NCBI GenBank assembly: GCA_947375135.1
Contig: CANCER010000014.1
Coordinates: 1 to 64,000, forward strand
DNA length: 64,000 bases
Source of the DNA: Comamonadaceae bacterium
GTDB lineage: Bacteria > Pseudomonadota > Gammaproteobacteria > Burkholderiales > Burkholderiaceae_C
Direction of reading: 5' to 3'
Part shown: piece after piece, positions 9,635 through 18,277 of the stretch
How the letters are laid out: each line of letters begins with the position of its first letter
Position numbering within the stretch: position 1 is the first letter of the stretch
The notes under the pieces: model-generated
What the model was told of the DNA's origin: nothing
The model's database searches: none
What the model saw: the letters and a program-made list of their open reading frames with translations, nothing else
Made by a program: the position numbers and the translations under genes

Positions 9635-11518
9635 CTATTTCGTAAACAAAACACTCGCATTTAGGTGCTGTGCAATTGCCTGCAAGCTTGGCAACCGCGT
9701 TGCATATTGCTCCGCAGTGCAGTAGTGCCGGGGTTGGAGTGTAGTGAAATTGCGTTTTCCTTTCAATGTATTACCATGCAACTCGTATTCGGCCGAAAAC
9801 ACAATACCATCTAAGCTTTTAAAGCTGTAGTTTTTCGGTACGCGAATAATTTTATGTGCATTATCAAAAATTAATTCAAAAACCTCGTTTACGGTAATTG
9901 GCGTGCAAACAGTAGAAAATTCACGATTGCCCTGGGTGTAAAGTCCCAAATTATCTGCCGTATAAATCTTCAGCGCCAACTGGGGGTTCGGGGCACTACT
10001 TCCGCCACTTGGATCGGACACAAAGTTTCGCACTTCCACTTGTGCGTTCATGGTTTGTGCGAGTTCCTTGCGTTGCACGGCAGGAAATTGGGCAAATCCT
10101 TGACCTTGCCAACCGCTTTCTTTAAGTATTCGCTGTATGGCTACACCACTCATACCTGCCGGTATTTGCTCGAGCTGGTTTTGCATTTCCGTAGAGGCGT
10201 AGCCCGTCGTTTGGATGCTGATGTCCAAATCGGCCTTTCCATCGGCCTTTATATTCCATACCGATACGCTGCTGACCGTATTTTCCGTTGCGGTGGTGGA
10301 AGGCGTTCGCATAAGCACTGCGCCGCTTGACAATGCCACCGCTACCGGGCGGTCTGCGTCTGACCAAGGCAAGTGGCCAAAGGGTATCAGGGAAGCAGTT
10401 GCATCCACAAACAACTGCAGACTAGGGATGTAGGTAATGACATGATCAAAACCCACGGGTAAGTCCTGAAGCTCATATTGCGGGGCAGCTGCATTGATCA
10501 TGGCCGGTACCGCTTCAATATCCACTGCGCTTAGCAGGGTCTGTAATAGTAGCTGATGGTCCTTGCAATCTCCATAGCGGGTCTTCAAAACATCCGAAAT
10601 ATCGTGTGGAATATAACCACCCTGTCCGATATAACTGGCGATATAACGGATGTTTTGGCGAATCCAGTCGTAGATGGCCTGGGCTTTTGCGTAATCAGTG
10701 GATTGACCCTGGGTGATAGTGTTGGCGAGCCTTTTTATTTCCGCGTCGACCAATACCTTTTTGTTGTTCTCCTCACTGTATGCCGTAGCGAATTGCTCTT
10801 GTTTTGAAAAGCTCGACAGCAAAAGCCTTGGAATACTAGTCTGCCAATTGGCGATGCGTGAATCTACAGACTTCGACTTGTATTTCCCACCGATTTGCCA
10901 CGTAGTTTGGCCTGCATTTTCACTGCGATTGACGGTTAGGCCCACCGCTATGAGTTGAACCGGACTGCCCACAGGTGCCTGCACGGAATAAGAAAATTCA
11001 TCCCAAGTTAGTGCTGGGTCAATGTACTCCTGCCTCCGCAACCAGTTGGGCAGTGACAATTTGTTTTCTGCTCCAATGAACCGGACGTAGGTGCGATCAC
11101 CCTTTTGTACGTCGGGGAAGGTCACCTGAATGACGTTCACATTCGGCCAGCTAATGCCGTTACCGCCAGATACAACCCCCACTTGGGTTTGAATGGCGCT
11201 ACTGTGCACGGCAATTTTTCTGCCGTCAGCTTTGTGCGTATAGGCCTCAGCAAGTGCAGTCGTTTCCAGATCACGGTTGTACGACTTGGTGTATTGACCG
11301 ATAGCCTGTGCGCCTTGCTCAGTCAATGCCTCGAACTCCGCTTCCATCTCCCACGTATTGCTCAAATCTTCTTTGATTTTTAGCGCATTGTGGTAGCGGT
11401 TTATCTTCCAATGCATCGATGCAACAGGGAGTTCTTGCGCCTGCACGTTTCCGCTGAAAAGCAGGTTGCTGCATAGAGACACCAAAACCATCAGCTGTGT
11501 TACGAGAGTTGCTTTCAT
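9635..11518 (-). CDS. DUF3857 / transglutaminase-like exported protein
   Basis: From ATG 11518 (MKATLVTQLMVLVSLCS, signal peptide ending near VQAQ) the protein has 627 residues. The N-terminal half matches the DUF3857 type (TKSYNRDLETTALAEAYTHK, VIQVTFPDVQKGDRTYV). The middle holds a transglutaminase-like papain fold with the cysteine in RYGDCKDHQLLLQTLL, about residue 320. Histidine and aspartate follow in FDHVITYIPSLQLFVDATA. The C-terminal third is a beta-rich DUF3858-like tail. Such proteins are exported to the periplasm or outer membrane and their substrates are mostly unknown. It is the first gene of a minus-strand set (80 bases before the small membrane protein). A role in maturing or cross-linking the exported peptide is possible but not shown. 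Confidence 0.85.
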   Translation of the reverse strand: MKATLVTQLMVLVSLCSNLLFSGNVQAQELPVASMHWKINRYHNALKIKEDLSNTWEMEAEFEALTEQGAQAIGQYTKSYNRDLETTALAEAYTHKADGRKIAVHSSAIQTQVGVVSGGNGISWPNVNVIQVTFPDVQKGDRTYVRFIGAENKLSLPNWLRRQEYIDPALTWDEFSYSVQAPVGSPVQLIAVGLTVNRSENAGQTTWQIGGKYKSKSVDSRIANWQTSIPRLLLSSFSKQEQFATAYSEENNKKVLVDAEIKRLANTITQGQSTDYAKAQAIYDWIRQNIRYIASYIGQGGYIPHDISDVLKTRYGDCKDHQLLLQTLLSAVDIEAVPAMINAAAPQYELQDLPVGFDHVITYIPSLQLFVDATASLIPFGHLPWSDADRPVAVALSSGAVLMRTPSTTATENTVSSVSVWNIKADGKADLDISIQTTGYASTEMQNQLEQIPAGMSGVAIQRILKESGWQGQGFAQFPAVQRKELAQTMNAQVEVRNFVSDPSGGSSAPNPQLALKIYTADNLGLYTQGNREFSTVCTPITVNEVFELIFDNAHKIIRVPKNYSFKSLDGIVFSAEYELHGNTLKGKRNFTTLQPRHYCTAEQYATRLPSLQAIAQHLNASVLFTK

Positions 11519-11681
11519 CTTCTTTTTTTTATGGTTGAAGGCATGTGAATTTTTTACCACTTATGTGGCTAAGTTGTTTGTATTTTTGCGAAAAATTTTT
11601 GAGATTTGCATAATTTTTCTCTATTTTTTTGTCAAAAACGCATCCGTAGACGCAAATGTATTGCTTTTAGAAGCTTGGTCA

Positions 11682-11882
11682 ATGTCCGGCAAGCCCAAAC
11701 TTCCTAGTAGTTTCCCTAGGAAGAGCAACATTCAGGCTGTTCTGAGGTTACAGATTCTCACTTTGAGGGTGGCGCGTGGCTGGTCCCAGGCGCACATGGC
11801 ATTTGAGGCCGATCTGGTTAGAACTTATGTTTCTGCCGTGGAGCGAAGTGCGTGGAATATTTCGTTGGTAAATACCGAGTGA
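11682..11882 (+). pseudogene. Truncated XRE-family helix-turn-helix regulator
   Basis: ATG 11682 opens a 66-residue frame containing most of an XRE DNA-binding domain: LRLQILTLRVARGWSQAH, then the recognition helix region DLVRTYVSAVERSAWNISL. In the family this is followed by two further helices of the fold. Here the frame stops right after NISLVNTE, about 110 bases before the lpdA copy begins. The gene is therefore probably the remnant of a regulator cut at the island junction. Upstream DNA (11525-11680) is A+T-rich and could be the divergent promoter region shared with the DUF3857 gene. Confidence 0.6.
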
Positions 11883-11991
11883 ATCACTCGTGAGCTTGAC
11901 CCGTTGACGTAGAAGTCTGGGAGCCACTGATACTGGATCTGGATACGACCGAATAGTCGGGTGCCCATGTCGTTTTTGTTTTGACAATTGC

Positions 11992-13035
11992 GCCATCATC
12001 GCCGCCGGCAGCCAGGCCGTGCGCCTGCCCTTCATGCCGGAAGACCCGCGCGTGGTGGACTCCACCGGCGCCCTGGCGCTCAAGGATGTTCCCAAGCGCA
12101 TTCTGATTCTGGGTGGCGGCATCATCGGCCTGGAAATGGGCACGGTCTACAGCACCCTGGGCGCCCGCCTGGACGTGGTGGAAATGCTGGACGGCCTGAT
12201 GCAGGGCGCTGACCGCGACCTGGTGAAGATCTGGCAGAAGATGAATGCGCCGCGCTTTGACAACATCATGCTCAAGACCAAGACCGTGTCCGCACGCGCC
12301 TTGCCCGAAGGCATTGAGGTGACCTTTGCGTCCGCTGAAGAAGGCGGCACCGCGCCCGCCCCCCAGGTCTATGACCTGGTGTTGCAGGCCGTGGGCCGCA
12401 CGCCCAACGGCAAGAAGATTTCCGCCGACAAGGCCGGTGTGGCTGTCACAGACCGTGGCTTCATCAATGTCGACATCCAGATGCGCACCAACGTGCCCCA
12501 CATCTTCGCCATCGGCGACGTGGTCGGCCAGCCCATGCTGGCGCACAAGGCGGTGCACGAGGCGCACGTGGCAGCCGAGGTGATTGCCGGAGAACTGCTG
12601 GGTAACAAGGAGTTGGCCTCTGCCGCCTTCAACGCCCGCGTGATCCCCAGCGTGGCCTACACCGACCCCGAGGTGGCCTGGGTGGGACTGACCGAAGACC
12701 AGGCCAAGGCGCAGGGCATCAAGGTCAAGAAGGGCCTGTTCCCCTGGAACGCGTCCGGCCGCGCCATTGCCAATGGCCGCGACGAAGGTGTCACCAAGCT
12801 GCTGTTTGATGACTCCCCGGAAGCGCATGGCCACGGCAAGATCCTGGGCGGCGGCATGGTCGGCACCCACGCCGGCGACATGATCGGTGAAATCGCATTG
12901 GCGATTGAGATGGGCGCCGACGCGGTGGACATCGGCAAGACGATTCACCCGCACCCCACGCTGGGTGAGAGCATCGGCATGGCAGCCGAGATTGCCCACG
13001 GCAGTTGCACCGACGTACCGCCGGCGCGCAAGTAA
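11992..13035 (+). pseudogene. lpdA': Second, 5'-truncated copy of lpdA (C-terminal 347 codons)
   Basis: Bases 11992-13035 align without a gap to 3865-4908 of the intact lpdA. By my own count there are about 53 base differences (about 95% identity), and only three change the protein: Glu to Asp, Met to Ile, Ala to Ser. The copy holds the NAD-binding, central and dimerisation domains with the catalytic HPHPTLGE. It lacks the lipoyl domain, FAD fold and redox disulfide, so it cannot work as an E3. An internal ATG at 12019 opens a 338-residue frame that might be translated. The sequence left of 11992 is unrelated. The near-absence of protein changes indicates that both 3' halves evolved as functional lpdA before they came together. 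Confidence 0.93.
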
Positions 13036-13062
13036 GTAAGTAGTTTTTAAGCCCCAAAAAAG

Positions 13063-13092
13063 CCCGGACCAGTGATGGTTCGGGTTTTTTTT
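13063..13092 (+). terminator. Rho-independent terminator after the lpdA copy
   Basis: Stem cccggacca / tggttcggg with a four-base loop, preceded by an A-run and followed by eight T's. It lies 28 bases after the stop of the truncated lpdA copy. The layout (lpdA 3' end, short spacer, A-run hairpin T-run) resembles that at 18249-18306. Confidence 0.85.
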
Positions 13093-13231
13093 GGAAAGGC
13101 GGTTTATAGGTCGCAAAAGTTTGTGGTTTCGCAAGGCATTTGTGTCGGATTTTCTCCGTGACCCAGGTTACATATCTTCGCGCCGACGATACGTAGCATG
13201 CACGCTTCTAACCAACCTGAGGAGTTTCACC

Positions 13232-13783
13232 ATGCAACGTACCGCTCTTTCCCTATTGCTCGGCCTGCTCGCCGTTTCCTCCAGCGCCTTCGCCGGCGAC
13301 TGGAAACTGCTGCCTGTGCGCGACGCGGAATACAAACCGGAAGTCACTGTCTCCGCCGTCGCCGGCTCGCTCGACCCGCAGCATGGCGGCGCCGGCCCCT
13401 ACAGCGGAATCGAACTGGCCCTCAACTGCCTGCTGCTGCAACCACCGAGCGGCGTCATGCGCACGCACATTTCGCTCGGCCAGTTTGACCACGATGGACT
13501 GAAGCTGACCGACTTCGAAATCAATCCGCGGTGGACGGTCAAAATGAACCAGGGCCTTAGTTTCGGCGTCGGCCCCGGCATCGGCCTGGTCAACGCGGAT
13601 ATCGCCGGCCACAGCGCGACCCTGTTCGCGCTGCAACTGGGCGCCGACCTCGATTACCGGATGGGCCCGCTCAACCTCGGCCTCGGCCTGCGCTGGCAGG
13701 CGACCGAGGGCAAGGAAATCAAGCCCGGTCGCAGCGGCGCCGACAACGCGCTGCTCCAGGCGCGCATCGGCTTTAACTTCTAA
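13232..13783 (+). CDS. Predicted small outer-membrane beta-barrel protein
   Basis: ATG 13232 follows a good ribosome site (tgaggag). The 183-residue product begins with a clear signal peptide (MQRTALSLLLGLLAVSSSAFAG). It then shows alternating hydrophobic beta-strand patterns (DLDYRMGPLNLGLGLRWQA) and ends in Phe (ARIGFNF), the usual terminal residue of barrel proteins. I cannot assign a named family; size is in the range of OmpW/OmpX/PagL-like barrels, but no catalytic His-Ser pattern of PagL is evident. It lies alone on the plus strand between two minus-strand or remnant segments, inside the second block bounded by lpdA 3' ends. Confidence 0.7.
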   Translation: MQRTALSLLLGLLAVSSSAFAGDWKLLPVRDAEYKPEVTVSAVAGSLDPQHGGAGPYSGIELALNCLLLQPPSGVMRTHISLGQFDHDGLKLTDFEINPRWTVKMNQGLSFGVGPGIGLVNADIAGHSATLFALQLGADLDYRMGPLNLGLGLRWQATEGKEIKPGRSGADNALLQARIGFNF

Positions 13784-13926
13784 AGCCCGGGTAGCGACGG
13801 ACCGCCCGGCAGTTCGCTCTGCGTGTCGGGCGAGTCGAGGCAGTCTTCCCGTTCGCTGGGCTGAGACTTTGCGTTTGCAGCGCCTGCATTCGGAGCATCA
13901 GCCGGGCGGCGGCCGGAATGAGGCGC

Positions 13927-14382
13927 CTATTTGCCGTTGATGCCCAGCAGTTCCACTTCAAACAGCAGCGTGGCATTGGGCGGAATCACACCGCCGGCAC
14001 CCCGTGCGCCGTAGGCGATGGCCGATGGGCAGGTGAGTTTGGCTTTGCCGCCCACCTTCATGCGCTGCACGCCTTCGGTCCAGCAGGGAATGACGCCGTT
14101 CAAGGCGAATTCGATGGGTTCGCCGCGCTTGTAGGAACTGTCGAACTCCTTGCCATCGGGGAAGGTGCCACGGTAGTGCACCTTGACCTTGTCGCTGGCC
14201 GTTGGGCTGGCACCCGTGCCGTCCTTGAGGGCGCGGTACACCAGCCCGCTGGCTGCGACCACGGCACCGGCCTCCTTGGCCGACGCCGCAGCCACAGCGT
14301 CCTGGGCCCACAGGCTGGAGGTCGACAAGGACAAGGTCACCAGGGCAGCGCTGAGGCTTGCAATGCGAAAAGTTTGATTCAT
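13927..14382 (-). CDS. FKBP-type peptidyl-prolyl cis-trans isomerase, exported
   Basis: ATG 14382 gives a 151-residue protein with a signal peptide (MNQTFRIASLSAALVTLSLS to SLWAQ). It is followed by a single FKBP domain: KVHYRGTFPDGKEFDSS, EFALNGVIPCWTEGVQRM, GARGAGGVIPPNATLLFEVEL. The presence of the export signal places it in the periplasm, where it would speed proline isomerisation. The family consensus VIPGW is VIPCW here. A longer start at 14442 adds residues without signal-peptide character. It stands 179 bases downstream of the response regulator on the same strand and may have its own promoter. Confidence 0.9.
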   Translation of the reverse strand: MNQTFRIASLSAALVTLSLSTSSLWAQDAVAAASAKEAGAVVAASGLVYRALKDGTGASPTASDKVKVHYRGTFPDGKEFDSSYKRGEPIEFALNGVIPCWTEGVQRMKVGGKAKLTCPSAIAYGARGAGGVIPPNATLLFEVELLGINGK

Positions 14383-14561
14383 GGAATTGTGTGGGGTTGA
14401 TGGAACGAAGGCGTCATTGTCGCCGCCGGCGCGGGACAACATGTCCGTTTGAACTTGGTGAACTGCGGCAGCGGCAATATCCGGGGGGGCGAGGGCACGG
14501 TCGGTGCAGCGGCCCTGGCTATCGGGTTGGTTGCCGACTGCATCGACATGCCGCCTATGCG

Positions 14562-15257
14562 TCAGGCCGAAGGCGCCAGGTCCAGCCGGTAGCCAACCCC
14601 GTAGACGGAGGTGATGCTGTTGTCGCCGGTGCCGGCCTGTTCCAGTTTTTTGCGCAGGTTTTTGATGTGGCTGTCTACCGCCCGGTCGCTGACATCGCGC
14701 AGGTCCTCGTGCACGCTGTCGAGCAGTCGCGCCCGACCAAACACCTGGCCCGGGCGCGACAGCAGCAGGCGCAAAAGCCGGTACTCCACCTGGGTCAGCG
14801 GCAGCAATTGGCCTTGCCAGCGGATCTGGTGGCGTTCGGCCTGCAGCTCGAATCCACCGGGGGTTGCAGCCGGGCCCAACTGGCCTTGGGTGCGCCGCAG
14901 CAGCGCGCGGATGCGCGCCACCACTTCGCGCGGGCTAAAGGGTTTGCATATGTAATCGTCGGCGCCGGTTTCCAGCCCGAGCAAGCGGTCGATTTCATCG
15001 ACCCGCGCCGTCACCATGATGATGGGCAGCGTCGAAAACTGCCGCACCGCGCTGCACACGCCTATGCCGTCAAGCCCGGGCAGCATCACGTCGAGCAGCA
15101 CCAGCGCAGGGTTCTTGCTGCGCACCCAATCCACCGCCTGCAAGCCATCGGTGCATTGCAAGGTGGCAAATTGCTGCGCCTGCAGGTAGTTGGCCAGCAT
15201 GTCGGAAATCTTGGCGTCGTCCTCGACGATCAACAGGGGTGCGGTGGTCTGCGTCAT
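14562..15257 (-). CDS. OmpR-family response regulator (BaeR-like)
   Basis: ATG 15257 (MTQTTAPLLIVEDDAKISDML) gives 231 residues. The receiver domain has the acidic pair EDD, the phosphoacceptor in LVLLDVMLPGLDG, the Thr of IIMVTA and the Lys in CKPFSPREV. The C-terminal winged helix shows LTQVEYRLLRLLLSRPGQVF and DSHIKNLRKKLE followed by VYGVGYRL. The start overlaps the stop of the kinase by four bases (ATGA), so the pair is translationally coupled. An envelope-stress type signal is suggested by the relationship to BaeR, but the target is unknown. Confidence 0.92.
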   Translation of the reverse strand: MTQTTAPLLIVEDDAKISDMLANYLQAQQFATLQCTDGLQAVDWVRSKNPALVLLDVMLPGLDGIGVCSAVRQFSTLPIIMVTARVDEIDRLLGLETGADDYICKPFSPREVVARIRALLRRTQGQLGPAATPGGFELQAERHQIRWQGQLLPLTQVEYRLLRLLLSRPGQVFGRARLLDSVHEDLRDVSDRAVDSHIKNLRKKLEQAGTGDNSITSVYGVGYRLDLAPSA

Positions 15258-16816
15258 GCTCTGGATGTGCGCCGCTCCAGGCGCTGGGGTTGCAGCGGGA
15301 GCTCGACTGTAATGGCTACGCCGCCCAGCGCGGAGGCTTTCGCCGCCATGCTGCCGCGGTGGGCGCGGACAATCGCCTGCGCAATCGACAGGCCCAGGCC
15401 GCTGCCCTGCTGCCCGGTGCGCCCGCGCGCCGCATCCACCCGGAATAGCGGCGCAAACATTCGCGTGAGATGCGCGGTGGCCACCCCCGGCGGGCTGTCC
15501 TCCACCACCAGCGTCAGCGCCTGCGACCTCACCTGCCAGCGCACCCGGATGTGCCCTGGCGCCGTGGTGTAGCGCAGGCAGTTTTCCAGCAGGTTCGACA
15601 GTAATTGCTCGATGCGCCCGAAGTCCCACTGCACCGCCACCTGTGTGCCTGGAGCAAGAATCTCCAGATGCAGACCGAGTTGGGTCGCCCGCGTTTCAAA
15701 GCGCCGTGCGATGCGCCGCAGTGCCTCGTCGGCGTCGCCGCTGACCCATTCGCAGGGCATGGCGTCGATATCGGCCACAGCGAGCAGGTGCAGGTCCTCC
15801 ACCAGGCGTGTCAGCTGCATCACCTCCTCCCGCAGGCTGGACATGACCGCTGGGGTCGGCTGGCGTGCGCCGTCCTCGATCGACTCCAGTTCCCCGCGCA
15901 GCACCGCCAGCGGCGTGCGCAGTTCGTGCGATATCTCGGCGATCCAGCGGCTGCGCGCCGACTCCAGCGCAGCCAGCGCCTGCGCCATGGCGTTGACGTC
16001 GGAAATCAGGTTGTCAACCTCCACCGCACCGCTGTGCAGCGCCCCCGGCGCGCGACCGACCGGAATGTGCACCGACAGGTCGCCGCGCGCAATCCGCTGT
16101 GTTGCCGTCTGCAGTGCGCGCAGAGGCCGGCTCCAGCGTCCGCCTATCCACAGTGCGGCCAGGATGGCGGCCACGATGGTACCCACCGCCGCCGTGGTCA
16201 GGCCGACGTACTGGCGCTGCAGAAAATGGGCATCCACGCCCTCGGGCCTGGCCTCTTCCAGCAACTCCACGCTGGCGACCACCGCGCCATGCACCTTCAC
16301 CTCATGTACCGACACGCGCATGCCCGCCGGCGCCTCGCGCCCCGCCAGCCAGCGCCCCTGGGCGTCGCGGATCAGCACGCGCTGCTGCAAACTGCCCGGC
16401 TGGGGCTGCGGTGGTGGGCGGTCACCAGGCGCAGGGTCATCGCGGGGCGGTGGTCTGTCCTCCGACCTGACGCCGTCGTCGCGCAGCAGCGGGCGTTCGC
16501 GCTGCGGCCGGCCATCCTGGCTGTCCCTGCTGTTACTGCCATCGCGAGGTTCGCGCCCGGCGAGTTCGTCCATCAGCGCACGCATGGCCTGGCGGTTGCC
16601 GCGCAGCCAGTCCATGCCGGGGTCGCGCGTGGCGCGGCGCTCCAGCAGTTGTACCAGCCGTGTGAGCTGCTCTTCTTCGCGCTGGCGCAGGTACTCCGAA
16701 AACCCCCGCTGCAGGTTCCACACCGTCAAGCCACCCACCACCACCACCGCCAGCACCACCAAGGCCGCCATCAGCAGCGACAACTGGTGGGCAATTTTGA
16801 GTTTGGGGATGTGCAT
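15254..16816 (-). CDS. Sensor histidine kinase (BaeS-like) with a Pro/Arg/Asp-rich periplasmic loop
   Basis: The 520 residues contain an N-terminal transmembrane helix (about 10-35) and a periplasmic region. A second helix (about 200-225) is followed by HAMP, a HisKA domain (IAEISHELRTPLAVLRGELE, His about 295) and a HATPase domain (LLENCLRYTT, GSGLGLSIAQAIVRAH). The periplasmic loop contains an unusual stretch of about 50 residues dominated by Arg, Asp and Pro, which could bind metal or be disordered. The gene follows the cytochrome c peroxidase by 16 bases and overlaps the response regulator, so the three form one operon. The sensed signal is unknown; peroxide or redox stress is inferred from the neighbour. 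Confidence 0.9.
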   Translation of the reverse strand: MHIPKLKIAHQLSLLMAALVVLAVVVVGGLTVWNLQRGFSEYLRQREEEQLTRLVQLLERRATRDPGMDWLRGNRQAMRALMDELAGREPRDGSNSRDSQDGRPQRERPLLRDDGVRSEDRPPPRDDPAPGDRPPPQPQPGSLQQRVLIRDAQGRWLAGREAPAGMRVSVHEVKVHGAVVASVELLEEARPEGVDAHFLQRQYVGLTTAAVGTIVAAILAALWIGGRWSRPLRALQTATQRIARGDLSVHIPVGRAPGALHSGAVEVDNLISDVNAMAQALAALESARSRWIAEISHELRTPLAVLRGELESIEDGARQPTPAVMSSLREEVMQLTRLVEDLHLLAVADIDAMPCEWVSGDADEALRRIARRFETRATQLGLHLEILAPGTQVAVQWDFGRIEQLLSNLLENCLRYTTAPGHIRVRWQVRSQALTLVVEDSPPGVATAHLTRMFAPLFRVDAARGRTGQQGSGLGLSIAQAIVRAHRGSMAAKASALGGVAITVELPLQPQRLERRTSRA

Positions 16817-16832
16817 GCGGCAATGGTAGGGC

Positions 16833-18110
16833 TTAGCGTGTGATGTAACCGTCGCTGAGTGTCTGCAAAAAGCTCACCACATCGCTGACCTCTTTTTCAT
16901 TCAGCACCGGTCCCTGGCGGGGCGCGCGGTTGAATGGCGCCTTGGTAGTCTCGATGTTGCCGGCATACGGGGCCGGCAGGTCGTTGGGCTTGCCGCCGGG
17001 GCCATACCAGTGGCGCGGGTCCGAGTTGCGGGTGGAATAAAAGCGAACCACTTCGCTCAGGTCGTGGAAATAGCCGTTGTGCATAAAGGCCTCGCGCCGG
17101 GCCACATTGCGCAGCGTGGGCATGCGGAACTTGCCGCAGAAATCCTCGATGCGTACGCCTGCCGGCATATCGGCAGGTAGCACTGGGGCGCTGCGCTCCG
17201 GGCCGCACAGGCCGAGGTCAAAGAAGCGCGGGTCGGCGTTGCGTGGAATCGCCTGGTTGCGCGGGATGCCCGTGGCGTAATAGGTGAACTCCGAGAACAG
17301 CGAGTCTTCAGGCTTGCCGCTCTTGGGGTTCATCACGTGGCAGCCCGCGCAGTTCGCGCGTTTCGGATCCATGAACAGGGCCATGCCGCGTTGCTCGGCG
17401 CCGCTGAGTTCGGCCTTGCCGCGCACCATGGCATCGTATTTGGAGCTGAACGGTTGCAGCCGCGCCCGCTCAAACGCTTCGATGGCCACGCCAACTTTTT
17501 CGAACGCCTGGTCAGTATCGGCGAAGATGCCACTGCCAAAGGTCTGGCGAAACAGGGTCGCGTAGGTCGAGGCCGCAATCTTGCGCACGACGGCCTGGCG
17601 GTCGGGGTTGTTCATTTCCATGGGGTTGAGCAGCGGGCCTAGCGCCTGCTGCTGCAGGGTGTCGGCCCGGCCGTCCCAGAAGTGGCCACCGCTGGCCTCG
17701 GTCTCGCCCTTTTCGGTGACAAACGTCAGCGCCGGAATAAAGCTGGTGTAACCGTTGCCCATGGTGTTGCGCAAGCCGACCGAAGCGGGCTTGCTGCCCA
17801 CTGCCACGCCGATGGTGGAGCCATGGTTGCTGGCCAGCCCGGTGTCTGCGCCGTGGCAGGACACGCAGGCGGTGCCTGGAGGCTCGGACAACGTTTTGTC
17901 ATGGAAAAGTGCCTCTCCCAGGCTGGCCATGTCCCCCGGTACCCGCACCGGCGTTGCAGCCGCGGCCGGGGGTGAAACAGGACCGTTGCCAAAAACATCC
18001 GGACTGGAACGGCAAGCCGTCAGGGACAGCGCAAGCAGGCCCAGGCATAGGCCCAGGCACCGGTAGATCCAGGGGCGCTGCAAGGGGGCACGAAAACGGA
18101 TGGTCGGCAT
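16833..18110 (-). CDS. Di-heme cytochrome c peroxidase / MauG-like lipoprotein
   Basis: Start ATG 18110 is set by the ribosome site aaggag six bases upstream; an ATG at 18125 is less likely. The 425-residue product has a lipoprotein signal (LGLLALSLTACRSS, lipidated Cys). It has two heme c sites, CVSCHG (about residue 85) and CAGCH (about 260), with MNPKSG and the C-terminal FMHNGYFHDLSEVV expected of this family. It would reduce hydrogen peroxide, or oxidise a partner, at the periplasmic side of a membrane. It heads the operon with the kinase and regulator. The 5' flank (18126-18248) contains the third lpdA remnant, so its promoter lies right at the block boundary. Confidence 0.9.
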   Translation of the reverse strand: MPTIRFRAPLQRPWIYRCLGLCLGLLALSLTACRSSPDVFGNGPVSPPAAAATPVRVPGDMASLGEALFHDKTLSEPPGTACVSCHGADTGLASNHGSTIGVAVGSKPASVGLRNTMGNGYTSFIPALTFVTEKGETEASGGHFWDGRADTLQQQALGPLLNPMEMNNPDRQAVVRKIAASTYATLFRQTFGSGIFADTDQAFEKVGVAIEAFERARLQPFSSKYDAMVRGKAELSGAEQRGMALFMDPKRANCAGCHVMNPKSGKPEDSLFSEFTYYATGIPRNQAIPRNADPRFFDLGLCGPERSAPVLPADMPAGVRIEDFCGKFRMPTLRNVARREAFMHNGYFHDLSEVVRFYSTRNSDPRHWYGPGGKPNDLPAPYAGNIETTKAPFNRAPRQGPVLNEKEVSDVVSFLQTLSDGYITR

Positions 18111-18219
18111 CAAATTCTCCTTCATATAAGCGGTGGATCACCGCGATGACAGGGACTGTGCCGGGCAAATATGGAGCAATTGTGGAGACCTTGGCCCGCA
18201 GCCAGCGATTGACCGCCAA

Positions 18220-18248
18220 AGTTGCACCGACGTGCCGCCGGCGCGCAA
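18220..18248 (+). repeat. Third remnant of the lpdA 3' end (29 bp)
   Basis: The 29 bases from agttgcaccgacg to ggcgcgcaa match the end of the lpdA copy at 13003-13031 with one mismatch and the intact lpdA at 4876-4904 with two, in the same orientation. Similarity fades upstream and stops within a few bases of where the lpdA stop codon would be. Together with the other two copies it looks like the right end of an insertion into the lpdA 3' end. It is followed by an A-run terminator, as is the copy at 13035. Confidence 0.8.
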
Positions 18249-18277
18249 AGAGTCTGCAACAGAACGCCCAAAAAAAA

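Noticed and set aside
12019-13035. The truncated lpdA copy as a second functional dihydrolipoyl dehydrogenase
   Set aside because: It lacks the FAD-binding fold and the redox disulfide, so it cannot catalyse the reaction.
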